Notes: a model not told the origin generated them from the sequence alone. Shown: positions 35,069 through 44,585, counted from the stretch's first letter. The stretch: DNA of 64,000 bases from an uncultured Clostridium sp. (GCF_900769625.1 NZ_CAAGHK010000081.1:19503-83502), one strand, 5' to 3'. Numbers and translations are program-made.

Positions 35069-36244
35069 ATGTATATTGAAAATTTAAAAGATAAACAATA
35101 TGAAGTTTCTGAACGGACATTTTCAATGAAAAAGGAAAGACTGATGGAGCTGGATGTAATGAGAGGTATTGCATTCTTATTTATTGTGCTTCAGCATACA
35201 ATTGGTGGTTTTTCATACCGTGATGACATTTCATTTAATGACTTTGTGCTTGCAAAGTTTATTTATACAGCAGCACAGGTTGGCGTTGTGATGTTTATGT
35301 TTTTGACAGCAGTGAGTCTTGTGTACACATATTCTGAAAAATTTAATATAAAGGATTTTTATATAAAGAAGCTGAAGTTTCTGATACTTCCATTTGTTTT
35401 ATGGTCATTGATAATAATGCTTAATGATGGCGACCCTATAGATTACCAGTCAGGACTTGTTATTTTCAGCGGAGCCGCTCAGTATCATCTCTGGTATATG
35501 GGGATGATTATCAGAGTATATTTATATTTTCCGATTATTTTATGGATGATAAATAAAGTGAAAGAGAAGAATATTTATCTTAAGGCTTCAATATTTGTTT
35601 TACTGACTTATCTTTACTGGTTTGTACTCAGTCATTATGGAATTGCTGACTTTATTAGCAGCCATATCTTCAAAAATCCAAATGATTTACAAAAGAAGCT
35701 GGTAAATATATCACCGATTTTTTACTTTCTATATTTTGTTGTCGGCATATATGCAGTGTGTAATTATAAGAAGTTTAAAGCAATGATTTTGAAATATAAG
35801 TATACAGTTTCACTAATATATGCTTTTTGTTTTGGATTTTACTACTATATTGCATTGAGTGAAAGATGGATTGGACTTCCTAAGGTAAAGGGAACAATAG
35901 CAATGAGTATTCTATTTAGGATAAGTTCAGTTTTGTTTTTCTATCTTATTTCGTGTATTATTGCACAGAAGCTGCCAATACTATTAAGTATGCTGAAAAC
36001 AGTAAGCAGATATTCTTTTCCAGCATACCTTATTCATGTTATGATATTAAACAAGCTTACTGGCTATATTTCAACTACACCAGAAATAACATCTTATATA
36101 AAATATTTTGTGGCTACAGTGTTTATAAGTATTGGTGTAAGTGCATTTATTAATTATATTCCATATAGTGAATACCTGATGGGAGTAAAATCAAGAAGAC
36201 TTAATATAATATTTAGTAAAACTGCTTTTAGAAAGGTAGATTAA
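35069..36244 (+). CDS. Membrane acyltransferase (acyltransferase-3 / OafA-like)
   Basis: The 391-residue integral membrane protein probably transfers an acyl group to a sugar of a surface polysaccharide or glycolipid. After about 28 cytosolic residues comes the family signature LDVMRGIAFLFIVLQHTI, with the conserved Arg and the His (QHT). About ten hydrophobic helices follow, including an AQYHLWYMGMI loop. AAGGAAAGG precedes the ATG. The next gene follows after 81 bases and may be cotranscribed. The acceptor is unknown. Confidence 0.85.
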   Translation: MYIENLKDKQYEVSERTFSMKKERLMELDVMRGIAFLFIVLQHTIGGFSYRDDISFNDFVLAKFIYTAAQVGVVMFMFLTAVSLVYTYSEKFNIKDFYIKKLKFLILPFVLWSLIIMLNDGDPIDYQSGLVIFSGAAQYHLWYMGMIIRVYLYFPIILWMINKVKEKNIYLKASIFVLLTYLYWFVLSHYGIADFISSHIFKNPNDLQKKLVNISPIFYFLYFVVGIYAVCNYKKFKAMILKYKYTVSLIYAFCFGFYYYIALSERWIGLPKVKGTIAMSILFRISSVLFFYLISCIIAQKLPILLSMLKTVSRYSFPAYLIHVMILNKLTGYISTTPEITSYIKYFVATVFISIGVSAFINYIPYSEYLMGVKSRRLNIIFSKTAFRKVD

Positions 36245-36325
36245 GATTGTGGAGTGATTAATTTTGATATAATATAATATGAAGATATAGAATTTAAAAT
36301 TATATTATTAATATGAGGCGGGATA

Positions 36326-36865
36326 ATGAACAAGAAAAAATTAATAATAATAAATGGAACAATGGGAGTTGGCAAGACGACGGTAAGCAGAAGTCTTTAC
36401 AAAAATCTTGCAAGGTCATTCTGGCTTGATGGAGACAGCTGCTGGCATATGAATCCGTTTATTGTAAATGAAGAAAATAAAAAGATGGTAATTGAAAATA
36501 TATGTTTTATACTAAATAATTTTATTAAGAATTCACTGGCGGATTATATTATATTTAATTGGGTTATTCAGACAGATGAGATAATGAACTTTGTTCTGGA
36601 TAATTTAAACCTTAAGAATACAGAAGTTTATAAGATTACATTGATGTGCTCAGAGGAATATCTTGTGCAGAGAATAATAAAAGATATTGGAGATGGAATC
36701 AGAAGCAGTGATAGTATAAAACTAAGCTTGGATAATCTTAAGCTTTATAATAGAATGGATACTATTAAAGTCAATACTGATAACAAATCTATTGATTCAG
36801 TTGTACAAGAAATTATAGAAATAGTAGGTAACAGCCGAATTTTAAATGGTAGTATTAGAGAATAA
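36326..36865 (+). CDS. P-loop nucleotide/small-molecule kinase-like protein
   Basis: The 179-residue cytosolic protein begins KKLIIINGTMGVGKTTVSRSL, with a clear Walker A (GTMGVGKT, residues 9-16), and WLDGDSCW supplies an acidic residue near 33-40. The layout matches the AAA_33/shikimate-kinase-like group of small P-loop kinases, which phosphorylate nucleotides, antibiotics or other small molecules. The substrate is unknown. GGCGGG precedes the ATG. A strong terminator follows at 36895-36955. Confidence 0.75.
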   Translation: MNKKKLIIINGTMGVGKTTVSRSLYKNLARSFWLDGDSCWHMNPFIVNEENKKMVIENICFILNNFIKNSLADYIIFNWVIQTDEIMNFVLDNLNLKNTEVYKITLMCSEEYLVQRIIKDIGDGIRSSDSIKLSLDNLKLYNRMDTIKVNTDNKSIDSVVQEIIEIVGNSRILNGSIRE

Positions 36866-37547
36866 TTAGATTTTTTCAGAAATATTGCTTAAATAAATTG
36901 CCGGATATATTGTAAAAAGCAGTTCTACAATATATCCGACAGTTTGTTTTTTAGTTGAAAAATATATGCACAGTAAAAGAATAAATATAAGCTTACTAAT
37001 AATTATAATATATCAGAAAATTCATAAAAAAGAAGAAGTTAAAAAATAAAAAACTTTTTAAATGTATATTCATAATATAATAATAAATTGAAAAATAAAT
37101 ATAGTTAATAAAAATATGGTATAAAAAGTACGTGTAAATAAACATATATTAAAATTTAATCTGAATGGATTATAAAAATATCAAAAAAAGCGACTTGATT
37201 TGACAAAAAAATGAGAGTATCATACATAAATATATACTGATAGTTTAATAATGAAAATTTATTTTGCAGATTTTGATTTGTTTAAATTAATTATAAATGA
37301 ATGCATATATATCCAATAAATAATTAACATTGTACAATTAAATGTATAGATATGCAATCTGATTTTTTGTATGTACATCTATTAAAAGGATATAGTTTAA
37401 AATTTACAGATTTTTATATTTATTAGTTTAATAAAAAGAGGGCATAATAAATTTATAATTTATAGAAGATTATAAAGAAGCAATTAAATTATGATCAACT
37501 TAAACAGATTTTGTATAAAAAATTGAATAACGTAAGGAGAAATTAAA
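36866..37547 (+). other. Long AT-rich leader region before the YjeM-like gene
   Basis: After the terminator at 36895-36955 there are about 590 bases without a gene. A short relative of the dispersed repeat (AACATTGTACAATTAA) lies at 37327-37342. The region may carry long-range control of the transporter; no known riboswitch was recognised. Confidence 0.45.
36895..36955 (+). terminator. Strong intrinsic terminator
   Basis: CGGATATATTGTA pairs perfectly with TACAATATATCCG. Outer pairs AAATTG/CAGTTT extend it, and TTTTTT follows. Confidence 0.88.
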
Positions 37548-39041
37548 ATGGGAAACAATGAAAAACAAAAGAAATTGACATTAGTAACATTAATTCTTAT
37601 GATTTTCACATCAGTGTTTGGTTTTGCAAATATGCCAAGATCATTTTACTTAATGGGATATGGAGCAATTCCTTGGTTTATATTTGGAGCAATCGCATTC
37701 TTTCTTCCATATGCATTTATGATGGCTGAGTATGGTGCAGCTTTTAAAGAAGAAAAAGGCGGAATTTATTCATGGATGGAAAAGAGTGTCGGACCTAAGT
37801 ATGCTTTTGTTGGTATATTCATGTGGTATGCATCTTATGTAATCTGGATGATTAACATCTGCTCAAGTATCTGGGTTCCGTTATCTAATATGATTTTTGG
37901 AGTAGACAGAACATCAGAATTATCATTCTTTGGCTTAAATTCAACTCAATGTATAGGAATACTTGGAGTATGCTGGATTACATTAGTTTTCATAATATCT
38001 AAAAAAGGTATGAGTAAGATTACTAAGATAACATCAGTTGGTGGAATTGCCTGTGCTCTGCTTAATGTTGTATTGATTGTTGGTGCAGCAATAGTTCTCG
38101 TATTAAACAAAGGACAGCTTGCAGAGCCTGTTACTGGTATGATGTCATTTGTAAATTCACCAAACCCAGATTACCACAGTGTAACTGCAATGCTTTCATT
38201 CCTTGTATTTGCAATATTTGCTTTTGGAGGAATTGAAGCAGTAGGAGGACTTGTTGATCAGACTGAAAATGCAGAAAGAACATTTCCTAAAGGAGTTGCA
38301 ATTGCTGCAATAGTCATTTCAGTTGGTTATGCTCTTGGAATATTCTGTGTTGGTGTATTCACAAACTGGGGTACAACATTATCAGGAGAAAATGTAAATA
38401 TGGCAAATGTTGCTTATATTGTAATGAATAACTTTGGTTATACTTTAGGAACTTCAATGGGGCTGGATGCTGCTGTTGCAGTTCAAATTGGTAACTGGGT
38501 TGCAAGATTTGTGGGATTATCAATGTTCCTTGCTTTAACTGGTGCATTCTTTACATTATCTTATTCACCATTAAAGCAGTTAATAGAAGGTACTCCAGCA
38601 AAGCTTTGGCCAGCCAAGTTCTCTAAGATTGATGAAAATGGAATGCCAGGAAATGCAATGCTTGTACAGACTGTAATAGTTGCTGTTATGGTATTTGCTA
38701 TAGCGATGGGTGGTAAAAATGCAAAGGCATTTTTTGAAATGCTTGTATTAATGACAAATGTTGCAATGACAATACCATATTTATTCTTATCAATAGCATT
38801 CATTTCATTTAAGAAAAAAGATGAAATTTTAAAGCCATTTGAGGTTTATAAGAATAAATCAGTAGCAGTTGTAGTAGCAGTTATTGTTACAGCAACAGTT
38901 GGATTTGCAAACATATTTACAATTATTGAACCAGCATTAAAAGGTGATTATGTTTCAACAATTGCAATGATTGCAGGACCATCAATATTTACTGTTGTAG
39001 CATTAATTATTCTTTATGCAGGTAATAAAAAAGAAATTTAA
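37548..39041 (+). CDS. yjeM: APC-superfamily amino-acid transporter, YjeM-like
   Basis: The 497-residue membrane protein has about twelve hydrophobic helices. Its N-terminus (LILMIFTSVFGFANMPRSFY, then MAEYGAAF and EKGGIYSWMEKSVGP) matches E. coli YjeM as I recall it, almost word for word. YjeM belongs to the glutamate/GABA-antiporter-like group of APC carriers. The conserved FGGIEAVGGLVDQTENAERTFP loop is present. The substrate is unproven. AAGGAG precedes the ATG. It is a single gene with a terminator at 39068-39118. Confidence 0.85.
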   Translation: MGNNEKQKKLTLVTLILMIFTSVFGFANMPRSFYLMGYGAIPWFIFGAIAFFLPYAFMMAEYGAAFKEEKGGIYSWMEKSVGPKYAFVGIFMWYASYVIWMINICSSIWVPLSNMIFGVDRTSELSFFGLNSTQCIGILGVCWITLVFIISKKGMSKITKITSVGGIACALLNVVLIVGAAIVLVLNKGQLAEPVTGMMSFVNSPNPDYHSVTAMLSFLVFAIFAFGGIEAVGGLVDQTENAERTFPKGVAIAAIVISVGYALGIFCVGVFTNWGTTLSGENVNMANVAYIVMNNFGYTLGTSMGLDAAVAVQIGNWVARFVGLSMFLALTGAFFTLSYSPLKQLIEGTPAKLWPAKFSKIDENGMPGNAMLVQTVIVAVMVFAIAMGGKNAKAFFEMLVLMTNVAMTIPYLFLSIAFISFKKKDEILKPFEVYKNKSVAVVVAVIVTATVGFANIFTIIEPALKGDYVSTIAMIAGPSIFTVVALIILYAGNKKEI

Positions 39042-39067
39042 TAAATATATATTCAATAGATATAGTA

Positions 39068-39118
39068 CCAATAAGGGTGAGTTCGAAAATGATTTTATGA
39101 ACTCACCCTTATTATGTT
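39068..39118 (+). terminator. Intrinsic terminator after the YjeM-like gene
   Basis: ATAAGGGTGAGTTC pairs perfectly with GAACTCACCCTTAT over a 15-base loop, then TATGTTTT. Confidence 0.85.
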
Positions 39119-39236
39119 TTAAGGCTGCATAAAGCAAAAACTGAAAATAATTTTGTAAATTAATATGCAATATATGGTTTTGGGTGATATTAATTAATAA
39201 AAAGAATTATTTAAGGAAATATTAAGCAATTAGTGT

Positions 39237-39293
39237 TTGTATAATAATGAATCGTATTATATAATATATGTGTACTAGGACATATAGTACACA
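39237..39293 (+). promoter_or_regulatory. Promoter with YtrA/GntR-type operator
   Basis: TTGTAT (39237-39242) and TATAAT (39260-39265) are 17 bases apart. Just downstream is a perfect inverted repeat TGTGTACTA (39269-39277) / TAGTACACA (39285-39293) with a 7-base spacer. It looks like a YtrA-subfamily GntR operator, and a YtrA-type regulator is encoded in the operon, so self-repression is likely. Confidence 0.75.
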
Positions 39294-39316
39294 TAATACA
39301 ATATGGAGGGAAGAAT

Positions 39317-39982
39317 ATGAAAAAGTCAACTTTGATAGTTTTAATTGGAGGCTTTGTATTACTTACTGCACTTCTCGGGCCGGTAAACCAGCAGAAGATG
39401 TATAAAAAACATAAGAATTTTACAAGTGCAGAAGAGGTGATTCAGGTGCTTGAAAGCAGGCCTATCTTGGGAGTGCATGACAGCAAAAGAGGAGATTTAA
39501 ATGAAACAGAGGATTTTTTAGAGTGTTTATCGCTGAGAAAGAGACTTACTACTTCAGATTTTCATTTTTCAAAGATAGATGTCAATGATGTTATAGAGCT
39601 GGATGAAAAAACTGAAGCTGATTTGTTAAATTATTATGGCAGTCTTAGGGATAAAATTACAAAAGCGCCGCCTGTAAGCAGAAAAGAGGCTGTAAGACTG
39701 AAGGTTAATACTTATTATATGAGTAATTATCAAACTGGTGAAATGGAAAAAAATGAGGTGGGTGGTGAATATCAACTGTTAGACCTTGTTTTAATTGATG
39801 AAGGAGAAGGATTTGTAATTGATTTTGTGAATAATTTTACAAATGACTACATTCCTGATTATTCAAAAATAGATGAGTTTGGCAATGTATATTATGATGG
39901 AAAAAATGATATTAAAGAATATCATGATATAGATGAAGATTTATCACAGACAGAAAATAATACAGATGAAGAGGTGGGGTAA
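39317..39982 (+). CDS. Membrane-anchored protein of unknown function, first gene of the YtrA-type operon
   Basis: I do not recognise this 221-residue protein. One hydrophobic segment near residues 5-21 (LIVLIGGFVLLTALLG) should anchor it, with the rest outside the membrane. The remainder is acidic and ends in DLSQTENNTDEEVG. It has no lipobox cysteine. GGAGGG precedes the ATG, and the stop touches the start of the regulator gene. Its position first behind the operator suggests it is part of the ABC system or its target. Confidence 0.55.
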   Translation: MKKSTLIVLIGGFVLLTALLGPVNQQKMYKKHKNFTSAEEVIQVLESRPILGVHDSKRGDLNETEDFLECLSLRKRLTTSDFHFSKIDVNDVIELDEKTEADLLNYYGSLRDKITKAPPVSRKEAVRLKVNTYYMSNYQTGEMEKNEVGGEYQLLDLVLIDEGEGFVIDFVNNFTNDYIPDYSKIDEFGNVYYDGKNDIKEYHDIDEDLSQTENNTDEEVG

Positions 39983-40378
39983 ATGCTGAAGATAGATCCA
40001 AGGAGCAGCACTCCGATATATGAACAGATAGAGCTTGGAATTAAGGAACTTATATTAAAAGGGGCAGTTAAGGCAGGGGATAAGCTTCCATCAGTAAGAG
40101 AAATGTCATCAATTCTTACAATAAATCCAAACACTATAAGCAAGGCATATGGAGAGCTTGAAAGAGAAGGAATAATAGAAACTCTGAGAGGCAAAGGAAC
40201 ATTCGTTACAGATAATTTTAAGGGGAAGGTGGACGAAAAGAAAATGGATTATATTCAGGGGGAATTAAAAAAAATAATTCTTGAAGCTAACTATGGAGGA
40301 ATTTCAAAGGAAGATTTTATGAAGATAGTACTTAAGATTTTTTCTGAACTGGGGGTAAATGAAAATGATAGAGATTAA
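39983..40378 (+). CDS. GntR-family regulator, YtrA subfamily
   Basis: The 131-residue DNA-binding repressor has a GntR winged helix in residues 10-75: PIYEQIELGIKELILKG, KLPSVREMSSILTINPNTI, and YGELEREGIIETLRGKGTFV. A short helical tail replaces a ligand domain, which defines the YtrA group. It probably binds the palindrome at 39269-39293 upstream of its own operon. GAGGTGGGG precedes the ATG. It overlaps the ABC ATPase gene. Confidence 0.9.
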   Translation: MLKIDPRSSTPIYEQIELGIKELILKGAVKAGDKLPSVREMSSILTINPNTISKAYGELEREGIIETLRGKGTFVTDNFKGKVDEKKMDYIQGELKKIILEANYGGISKEDFMKIVLKIFSELGVNENDRD

Positions 40379-41240
40379 TAATGTTTCATTTGAAATAGAT
40401 GGCAAAAATATACTGAAAGATATTAATTTAAAAATTCCCGAAGGAAAAATCTATGGAATAATAGGTCCTAATGGTGTTGGAAAGACTACTCTGCTGCGAT
40501 GCCTGACAGGAATATATGAAACAACATGTGGAATTATCAGATATGATGGAGAAAATGTATATGACAATCCAAGTGTTAAAGAGCACATAGGATATGTTGC
40601 TGATGAAAATATAATGCATCCAAATTTCAAGGTAAAAGAAATCATAAAGTTTTACAAATATTCATATCCAATGTTTGATGAAAAGAAATATAATGAGCTT
40701 AATGAAATATTTAAAATACCAGAAAATCGTTTTATATTCCAGCTTTCTAAAGGAATGAAGATGAGACTGTCAATAATGCTTGCATTTTCAATTCATGCAA
40801 AATATCTTGTTTTAGATGAACCAACTTCAGGACTTGATGCAATTCTTAAAAACAAGCTTCTTAAGATTTTTGCTGATGAAGTTTATGATAATAATACAAC
40901 AATAATCATAAGTTCCCATCATTTAAATGAACTTGAAAGAATATGTGATGATGTTGCAATCCTTGATAATGGTGCTGTATCTTATGAAAACTCGGTAGAA
41001 AATATGAAAAACAAGATAAAGAAGATTCAGGTCGCATTTGATGAACCGGTTTATGAAGAAGATCTTAATTTAAAAGGAATATTTAAGATTGCAAAAGTAG
41101 GAAGAGTATTTACTATTATTACTGATGAATACGATGAAGAATTTTTAGAGTCATTAAATAAATTCAAACCGCTGTTTGTAGAAGAAGTAGATTTAAGCCT
41201 TGAAGATATCTTTATATACAAGGTTGATAAGGAGGATTAA
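40365..41240 (+). CDS. ABC transporter ATPase (YtrB-like)
   Basis: The 291-residue peripheral membrane ATPase has Walker A GPNGVGKTT near residue 37 and a signature LSKGMKMRLS in place of the canonical LSGGQ. Walker B is YLVLDEPTSGLD, and the H-loop lies in SSHHLNEL. The C-terminal 80 residues form the extension common to drug and envelope-stress exporters. ATG 40365 suits the GGGGG site nine bases upstream better than ATG 40359. It overlaps the regulator gene by 14 bases and is followed at once by the permease. It likely powers export of an antibiotic or envelope-active compound. Confidence 0.87.
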   Translation: MIEINNVSFEIDGKNILKDINLKIPEGKIYGIIGPNGVGKTTLLRCLTGIYETTCGIIRYDGENVYDNPSVKEHIGYVADENIMHPNFKVKEIIKFYKYSYPMFDEKKYNELNEIFKIPENRFIFQLSKGMKMRLSIMLAFSIHAKYLVLDEPTSGLDAILKNKLLKIFADEVYDNNTTIIISSHHLNELERICDDVAILDNGAVSYENSVENMKNKIKKIQVAFDEPVYEEDLNLKGIFKIAKVGRVFTIITDEYDEEFLESLNKFKPLFVEEVDLSLEDIFIYKVDKED

Positions 41241-41244
41241 TGCA

Positions 41245-42303
41245 ATGAAGAAGTATTTTAATAAAGGACTTATTTATCAGTGGTTTAACTCAGCAAAAAT
41301 GATGATTATTCTGGGGATTGTTGTATGGGGATTCTTCTCTAATGTAATGGTAGAAGGGAATATAAATGATGTAACACGTACTATTGCAAGCAAGTTTGAA
41401 AGTGGGTATAGATTAAATATAATTTTTAATTATGGAATATTAGGAATAATCTTTGCGTTGATTCATTTTATGTCACAGGGAATAAACAAGAGGTATAACA
41501 ACATGTTTCTTACAGGTGCACCATATACAAAGAAACAGATTAAATATAATGAGTTTATATGTTTAATGATTAATCTTGTAATATTTATCGCAGTGCAGGT
41601 ATATATATGTGTGATGGCATATATAAGAGATTATGAGCTTATGGCGATAGTCGATGGGTATTTTACAGCACTTGGCATAGAAGTTTTAAGGATGATTTTA
41701 TTTGGAACTGCGGGAATACTCATACTTCTTATAATAGATTCTATGTTTTCAAATACAATAATGGGTATAATATGTATGATAAGTATTCTGCCAGCTTCAT
41801 TATTTTTTATAATATATAGATTTTTATCAATACTTGATTATGTACCAGCTGGAATAAATATAAGTATGCTTGATAAATTTGGCAGTCTTATTGGAGAAAG
41901 TTTATTTTATAGAAAACATATTTATCTGCTAGAGAATGCTAATGCTGCAAAAATTGACAGCAGTATGCTGTTTTCAGAAGCTGCAATAGTAATTCTTTTA
42001 ATAGTAGTTTTGCTTATTGTATACTATATAATGCAGAATAGATTCAAGGTTGAGAGCAGTACAAAAATGTTCACTTCAAAATTAAATGAAAAGATTATAG
42101 TTATTATTACATCAATTGGAGCTGGGACAGCTGTCTCAACAATGTTTTTAACTTCATATATTTATGATTTAAGAGGAGCTTATCATCAGCCACTTGCAGG
42201 CACACAACTTATAAAAGTTCTTAGTATAGATTTGGGTGTTACTATATTTGTTGCTTTAATAGTGTATAAATTAATAAGAAGATTTGTTAATAGTTTGCAG
42301 TAG
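41245..42303 (+). CDS. ABC transporter permease (ABC-2-like)
   Basis: The 352-residue membrane protein has about six to eight hydrophobic segments (MMIILGIVVWGFFSNVM, LGIIFALIHFMSQGI, AAIVILLIVVLLIVYYIM). It includes an extracytoplasmic loop near GRAGYHQ-like sequence at the end. It is the membrane partner of the ATPase encoded just upstream. AAGGAGG places the start at ATG 41245, four bases after the ATPase stop. A longer in-frame reading from 41200 lies inside the ATPase gene and is rejected. Confidence 0.8.
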   Translation: MKKYFNKGLIYQWFNSAKMMIILGIVVWGFFSNVMVEGNINDVTRTIASKFESGYRLNIIFNYGILGIIFALIHFMSQGINKRYNNMFLTGAPYTKKQIKYNEFICLMINLVIFIAVQVYICVMAYIRDYELMAIVDGYFTALGIEVLRMILFGTAGILILLIIDSMFSNTIMGIICMISILPASLFFIIYRFLSILDYVPAGINISMLDKFGSLIGESLFYRKHIYLLENANAAKIDSSMLFSEAAIVILLIVVLLIVYYIMQNRFKVESSTKMFTSKLNEKIIVIITSIGAGTAVSTMFLTSYIYDLRGAYHQPLAGTQLIKVLSIDLGVTIFVALIVYKLIRRFVNSLQ

Positions 42304-42410
42304 TATAGAAAATCTTGAAATATCTTGGGGAAGAATTAAAATATATATAAGAACATAAATCAGCTTCTATGAATAAGATATATTAACAAAGGAATAGGAG
42401 TTGATAAACT

Positions 42411-42701
42411 ATGTCAAAAAAATCTAGTGATTGCTGCTGCTGTTGTAAGAAATGCTGTTGTCCTCAAACTTGCTGTTGTGAATGCCAGCAATGCTGTAAT
42501 CCATGCTGCAATCAATGTTGCTGTAATAATGGTGGATATGGTAACGGATATGGATATGGCAATGGATACGGTAACGGATTTGGATTTGGTGGATGTTCTT
42601 GGATCTGGATTATTCTTATTTTATTCTTCTGCTGTGGCGGATGGGGATTCGGCGGCGGATTTGGAGGATACGGAGGATATGGTTATCCAGGTTTCTTCTA
42701 A
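42411..42701 (+). CDS. Very Cys-rich, Gly/Tyr-rich small protein
   Basis: The 96-residue protein has 22 cysteines. Nineteen lie in residues 8-38 as clusters (CCCCC, CCC, CCC, C, CC, CC, CCC) separated by short polar pairs. A Gly/Tyr/Asn stretch (GYGNGYGYGNGYGNG) follows, then one hydrophobic segment (WIWIILILFFCC) and a GGYGGYGYPGFF tail. The hydrophobic and Gly-rich end recalls the small YjcZ/SscA-type sporulation proteins; the Cys block suggests metal binding or disulfide cross-linking, as in coat proteins. AGGAG precedes the ATG and a clear terminator follows, so it is expressed on its own. The function is inferred only. Confidence 0.75.
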   Translation: MSKKSSDCCCCCKKCCCPQTCCCECQQCCNPCCNQCCCNNGGYGNGYGYGNGYGNGFGFGGCSWIWIILILFFCCGGWGFGGGFGGYGGYGYPGFF

Positions 42702-42750
42702 TATCTGAGTCTTAATGAGGTAGTAGTTATAGAGTAATCTTGTTATGATA

Positions 42751-42788
42751 TAATAGGGGCGCTTAATTCTAAAGCGTCTCTATTATAA
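42751..42788 (+). terminator. Intrinsic terminator after the Cys-rich gene
   Basis: TAATAGGGGCGCTT pairs with AAGCGTCTCTATTA over a short loop. The T-run is weak because the stem ends in AT pairs. Confidence 0.75.
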
Positions 42789-42892
42789 TGTATATTATTA
42801 ACTGACAAGTAATGAACTATAATTTGTTGATTAATAAATAATATGGTATAATAATTACTATCAATTAAAGAATTGAAAAGGTGGTATAGATA

Positions 42893-43465
42893 ATGGGAAA
42901 TAAAGTTGTATTAATGTACGAAAATAATTTGTTTAAAATATATGTAAATGATAAGGTTGTAGCAGCGGGAACAAACATGGAAGCTATTGTAGGAAAGTTC
43001 AAGCAGATTTTTAAAGATAATACTCCGGCAGTCAATAATGTATCATGGGAAGAGATATTTGAAAGAGCAAGTAGATTTAAAAATAATGAAATTGAAATAA
43101 ATAATGATTATCGAACATTATCATATAAGAATATGAAATACTTCTATGCTTCAAATAAGGTGTTTTATGTCAATAATGGAACAATGACTCCGCTTTTAGG
43201 AGCATATGAATTATTTGATTTTGTCATGGGATTAGTTCAAAACAATTACATAGAATATGAAAAAATATTAAGTTTCTGTAAGAAGATGATGGAAAATGAA
43301 ATAATCTATAGAATTTTTGACAGCAATATAGTAGTATCAAGTCCAGGATTCAATTATGGTTTTATTGAATATAACTTTGCTACAAACAAGATTAGCAAGG
43401 GGACAGCCATAACACAAGGAACATTTGAAGATTTTGTTTCATATGTTGAAGAAAATCTACATTAA
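42893..43465 (+). CDS. Conserved-looking protein of unknown function
   Basis: I do not recognise this 190-residue cytosolic protein. It has a small beta start (KVVLMYENNLFKIYVNDKVV), a helical middle, and ends with SPGFNYGFIEYNFATNKI and a final helix. There is no signal peptide, membrane helix or catalytic motif. AAAAGGTGG precedes the ATG, and coding bias is like the neighbours. It is a single gene. Confidence 0.6.
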   Translation: MGNKVVLMYENNLFKIYVNDKVVAAGTNMEAIVGKFKQIFKDNTPAVNNVSWEEIFERASRFKNNEIEINNDYRTLSYKNMKYFYASNKVFYVNNGTMTPLLGAYELFDFVMGLVQNNYIEYEKILSFCKKMMENEIIYRIFDSNIVVSSPGFNYGFIEYNFATNKISKGTAITQGTFEDFVSYVEENLH

Positions 43466-43906
43466 ATAGCAATTATTAGGAATATAATTTACATCAGGGG
43501 AGATAATTTTATTATTGAGTATTTAATAAGGGATATATAAAAAAGCAAAAGATTTAAATTTATTTAGTTTCTTAGATGATACATTAAAAATTTATCTGAA
43601 TTAAATAATGATTTTTAATCCAGAAAACTGTGCTATAAAAATCAGTTTTCTGGATTTTGTTTAATATACATAAAACAATATATGTGAACTGTGAAAAATA
43701 AAAAAATGCTTAATTTAAACAAAAGTATTTATATTTAGTAAAAACTGATATAAAATATAATATATAGTAAATACAAATAGAGTATGCTTTAACGTAAGAT
43801 AATCTGCTTACAGATAAAAAGATTAAAAAGAAAGCAGATATATATGTTTTTATAGGAAATGTAAGCAAAGGGCAAAAATATAAATATGTTCTAGGAGGAA
43901 TAATGT
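43466..43906 (+). other. Intergenic region
   Basis: It holds the terminator at 43617-43662 and AT-rich DNA. AGGAGG at 43893-43898 is the ribosome-binding site of the NADAR gene. No gene is visible. Confidence 0.45.
43617..43662 (+). terminator. Intrinsic terminator
   Basis: AATCCAGAAAACTG pairs perfectly with CAGTTTTCTGGATT over a 12-base loop, followed by a T-rich tail. It lies 150 bases after the previous gene. Confidence 0.82.
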
Positions 43907-44449
43907 ATGTATAGCATAGAAGAGGTGCAGAACCTATACAGAAAAGGGGAGCCTCTTGAATTTATTTTTTTTTCTGGACATCAAAAAACTAAGAATGGAA
44001 ATATAACCAAATCATGTCTGAGTCAGTGGTATTCATCTCCTTTTGAAATGAATAATGTAAAGTATTCCTGTGCAGAGCAGTATATGATGGCTGAAAAAGC
44101 AAGAATTTTTCAAGATGATGATGCATTAGATAAAATTTTAAATGCATATCATCCAAATCAGATGAAAATGATAGGCAGGAAAGTAAAAAAATTCGATGAA
44201 GAAGTATGGAACAGAGAAAAAATTAATGTTGTTAAGATAGCTAATATAGCAAAGTTTTCTCAGAATCCAAAATTGAAAAAATATCTTTTGGGGACAGGTT
44301 CAAAAATACTTGTAAAAACAAATGGACATGAATCAATATGGGGAATAGGTCTTGCAAAAGATGATGATGATATATATAATCCTTTAAAATGGAAAGGTAA
44401 AAATTTATTGGGATTTATACTGATGGATATAAGGGAGATATTTTCTTAA
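43907..44449 (+). CDS. NADAR (YbiA-like) domain protein
   Basis: The 180-residue cytosolic protein covers the NADAR/YbiA fold. Visible features are FFSGH near the start, LSQWYSSPFEMNNVKYSCAEQYMMAEKA, WNREKINVV and a final GTGSKILVKTNGHESIWGIG block. YbiA-type proteins hydrolyse the N-glycosidic bond of damaged riboflavin intermediates, and NADAR proteins as a group are linked to ADP-ribose metabolism. Which substrate applies here is unknown. AGGAGG fits ATG 43907; an ATG four bases earlier is out of frame and stops at once. Terminator at 44586-44629. Confidence 0.85.
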   Translation: MYSIEEVQNLYRKGEPLEFIFFSGHQKTKNGNITKSCLSQWYSSPFEMNNVKYSCAEQYMMAEKARIFQDDDALDKILNAYHPNQMKMIGRKVKKFDEEVWNREKINVVKIANIAKFSQNPKLKKYLLGTGSKILVKTNGHESIWGIGLAKDDDDIYNPLKWKGKNLLGFILMDIREIFS

Positions 44450-44585
44450 TGAAACATTAAAAAGAGAAAGCAATAAAGATAAACTGTATAAGCAGTTTAT
44501 GTAGAGGTTTATGATGATACAGTGAAATTAAATAATAAAAATTTCAACTGTTATTGCTAAATCTATTTTGATTGTGCATTTTAGA

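Noticed and set aside
42427..42708. Alternative frame (93 codons) overlapping the Cys-rich gene
   Set aside because: It arises from the repeated TGY/GGA codons read in another frame. The Cys-rich frame has the proper ribosome-binding site and start.
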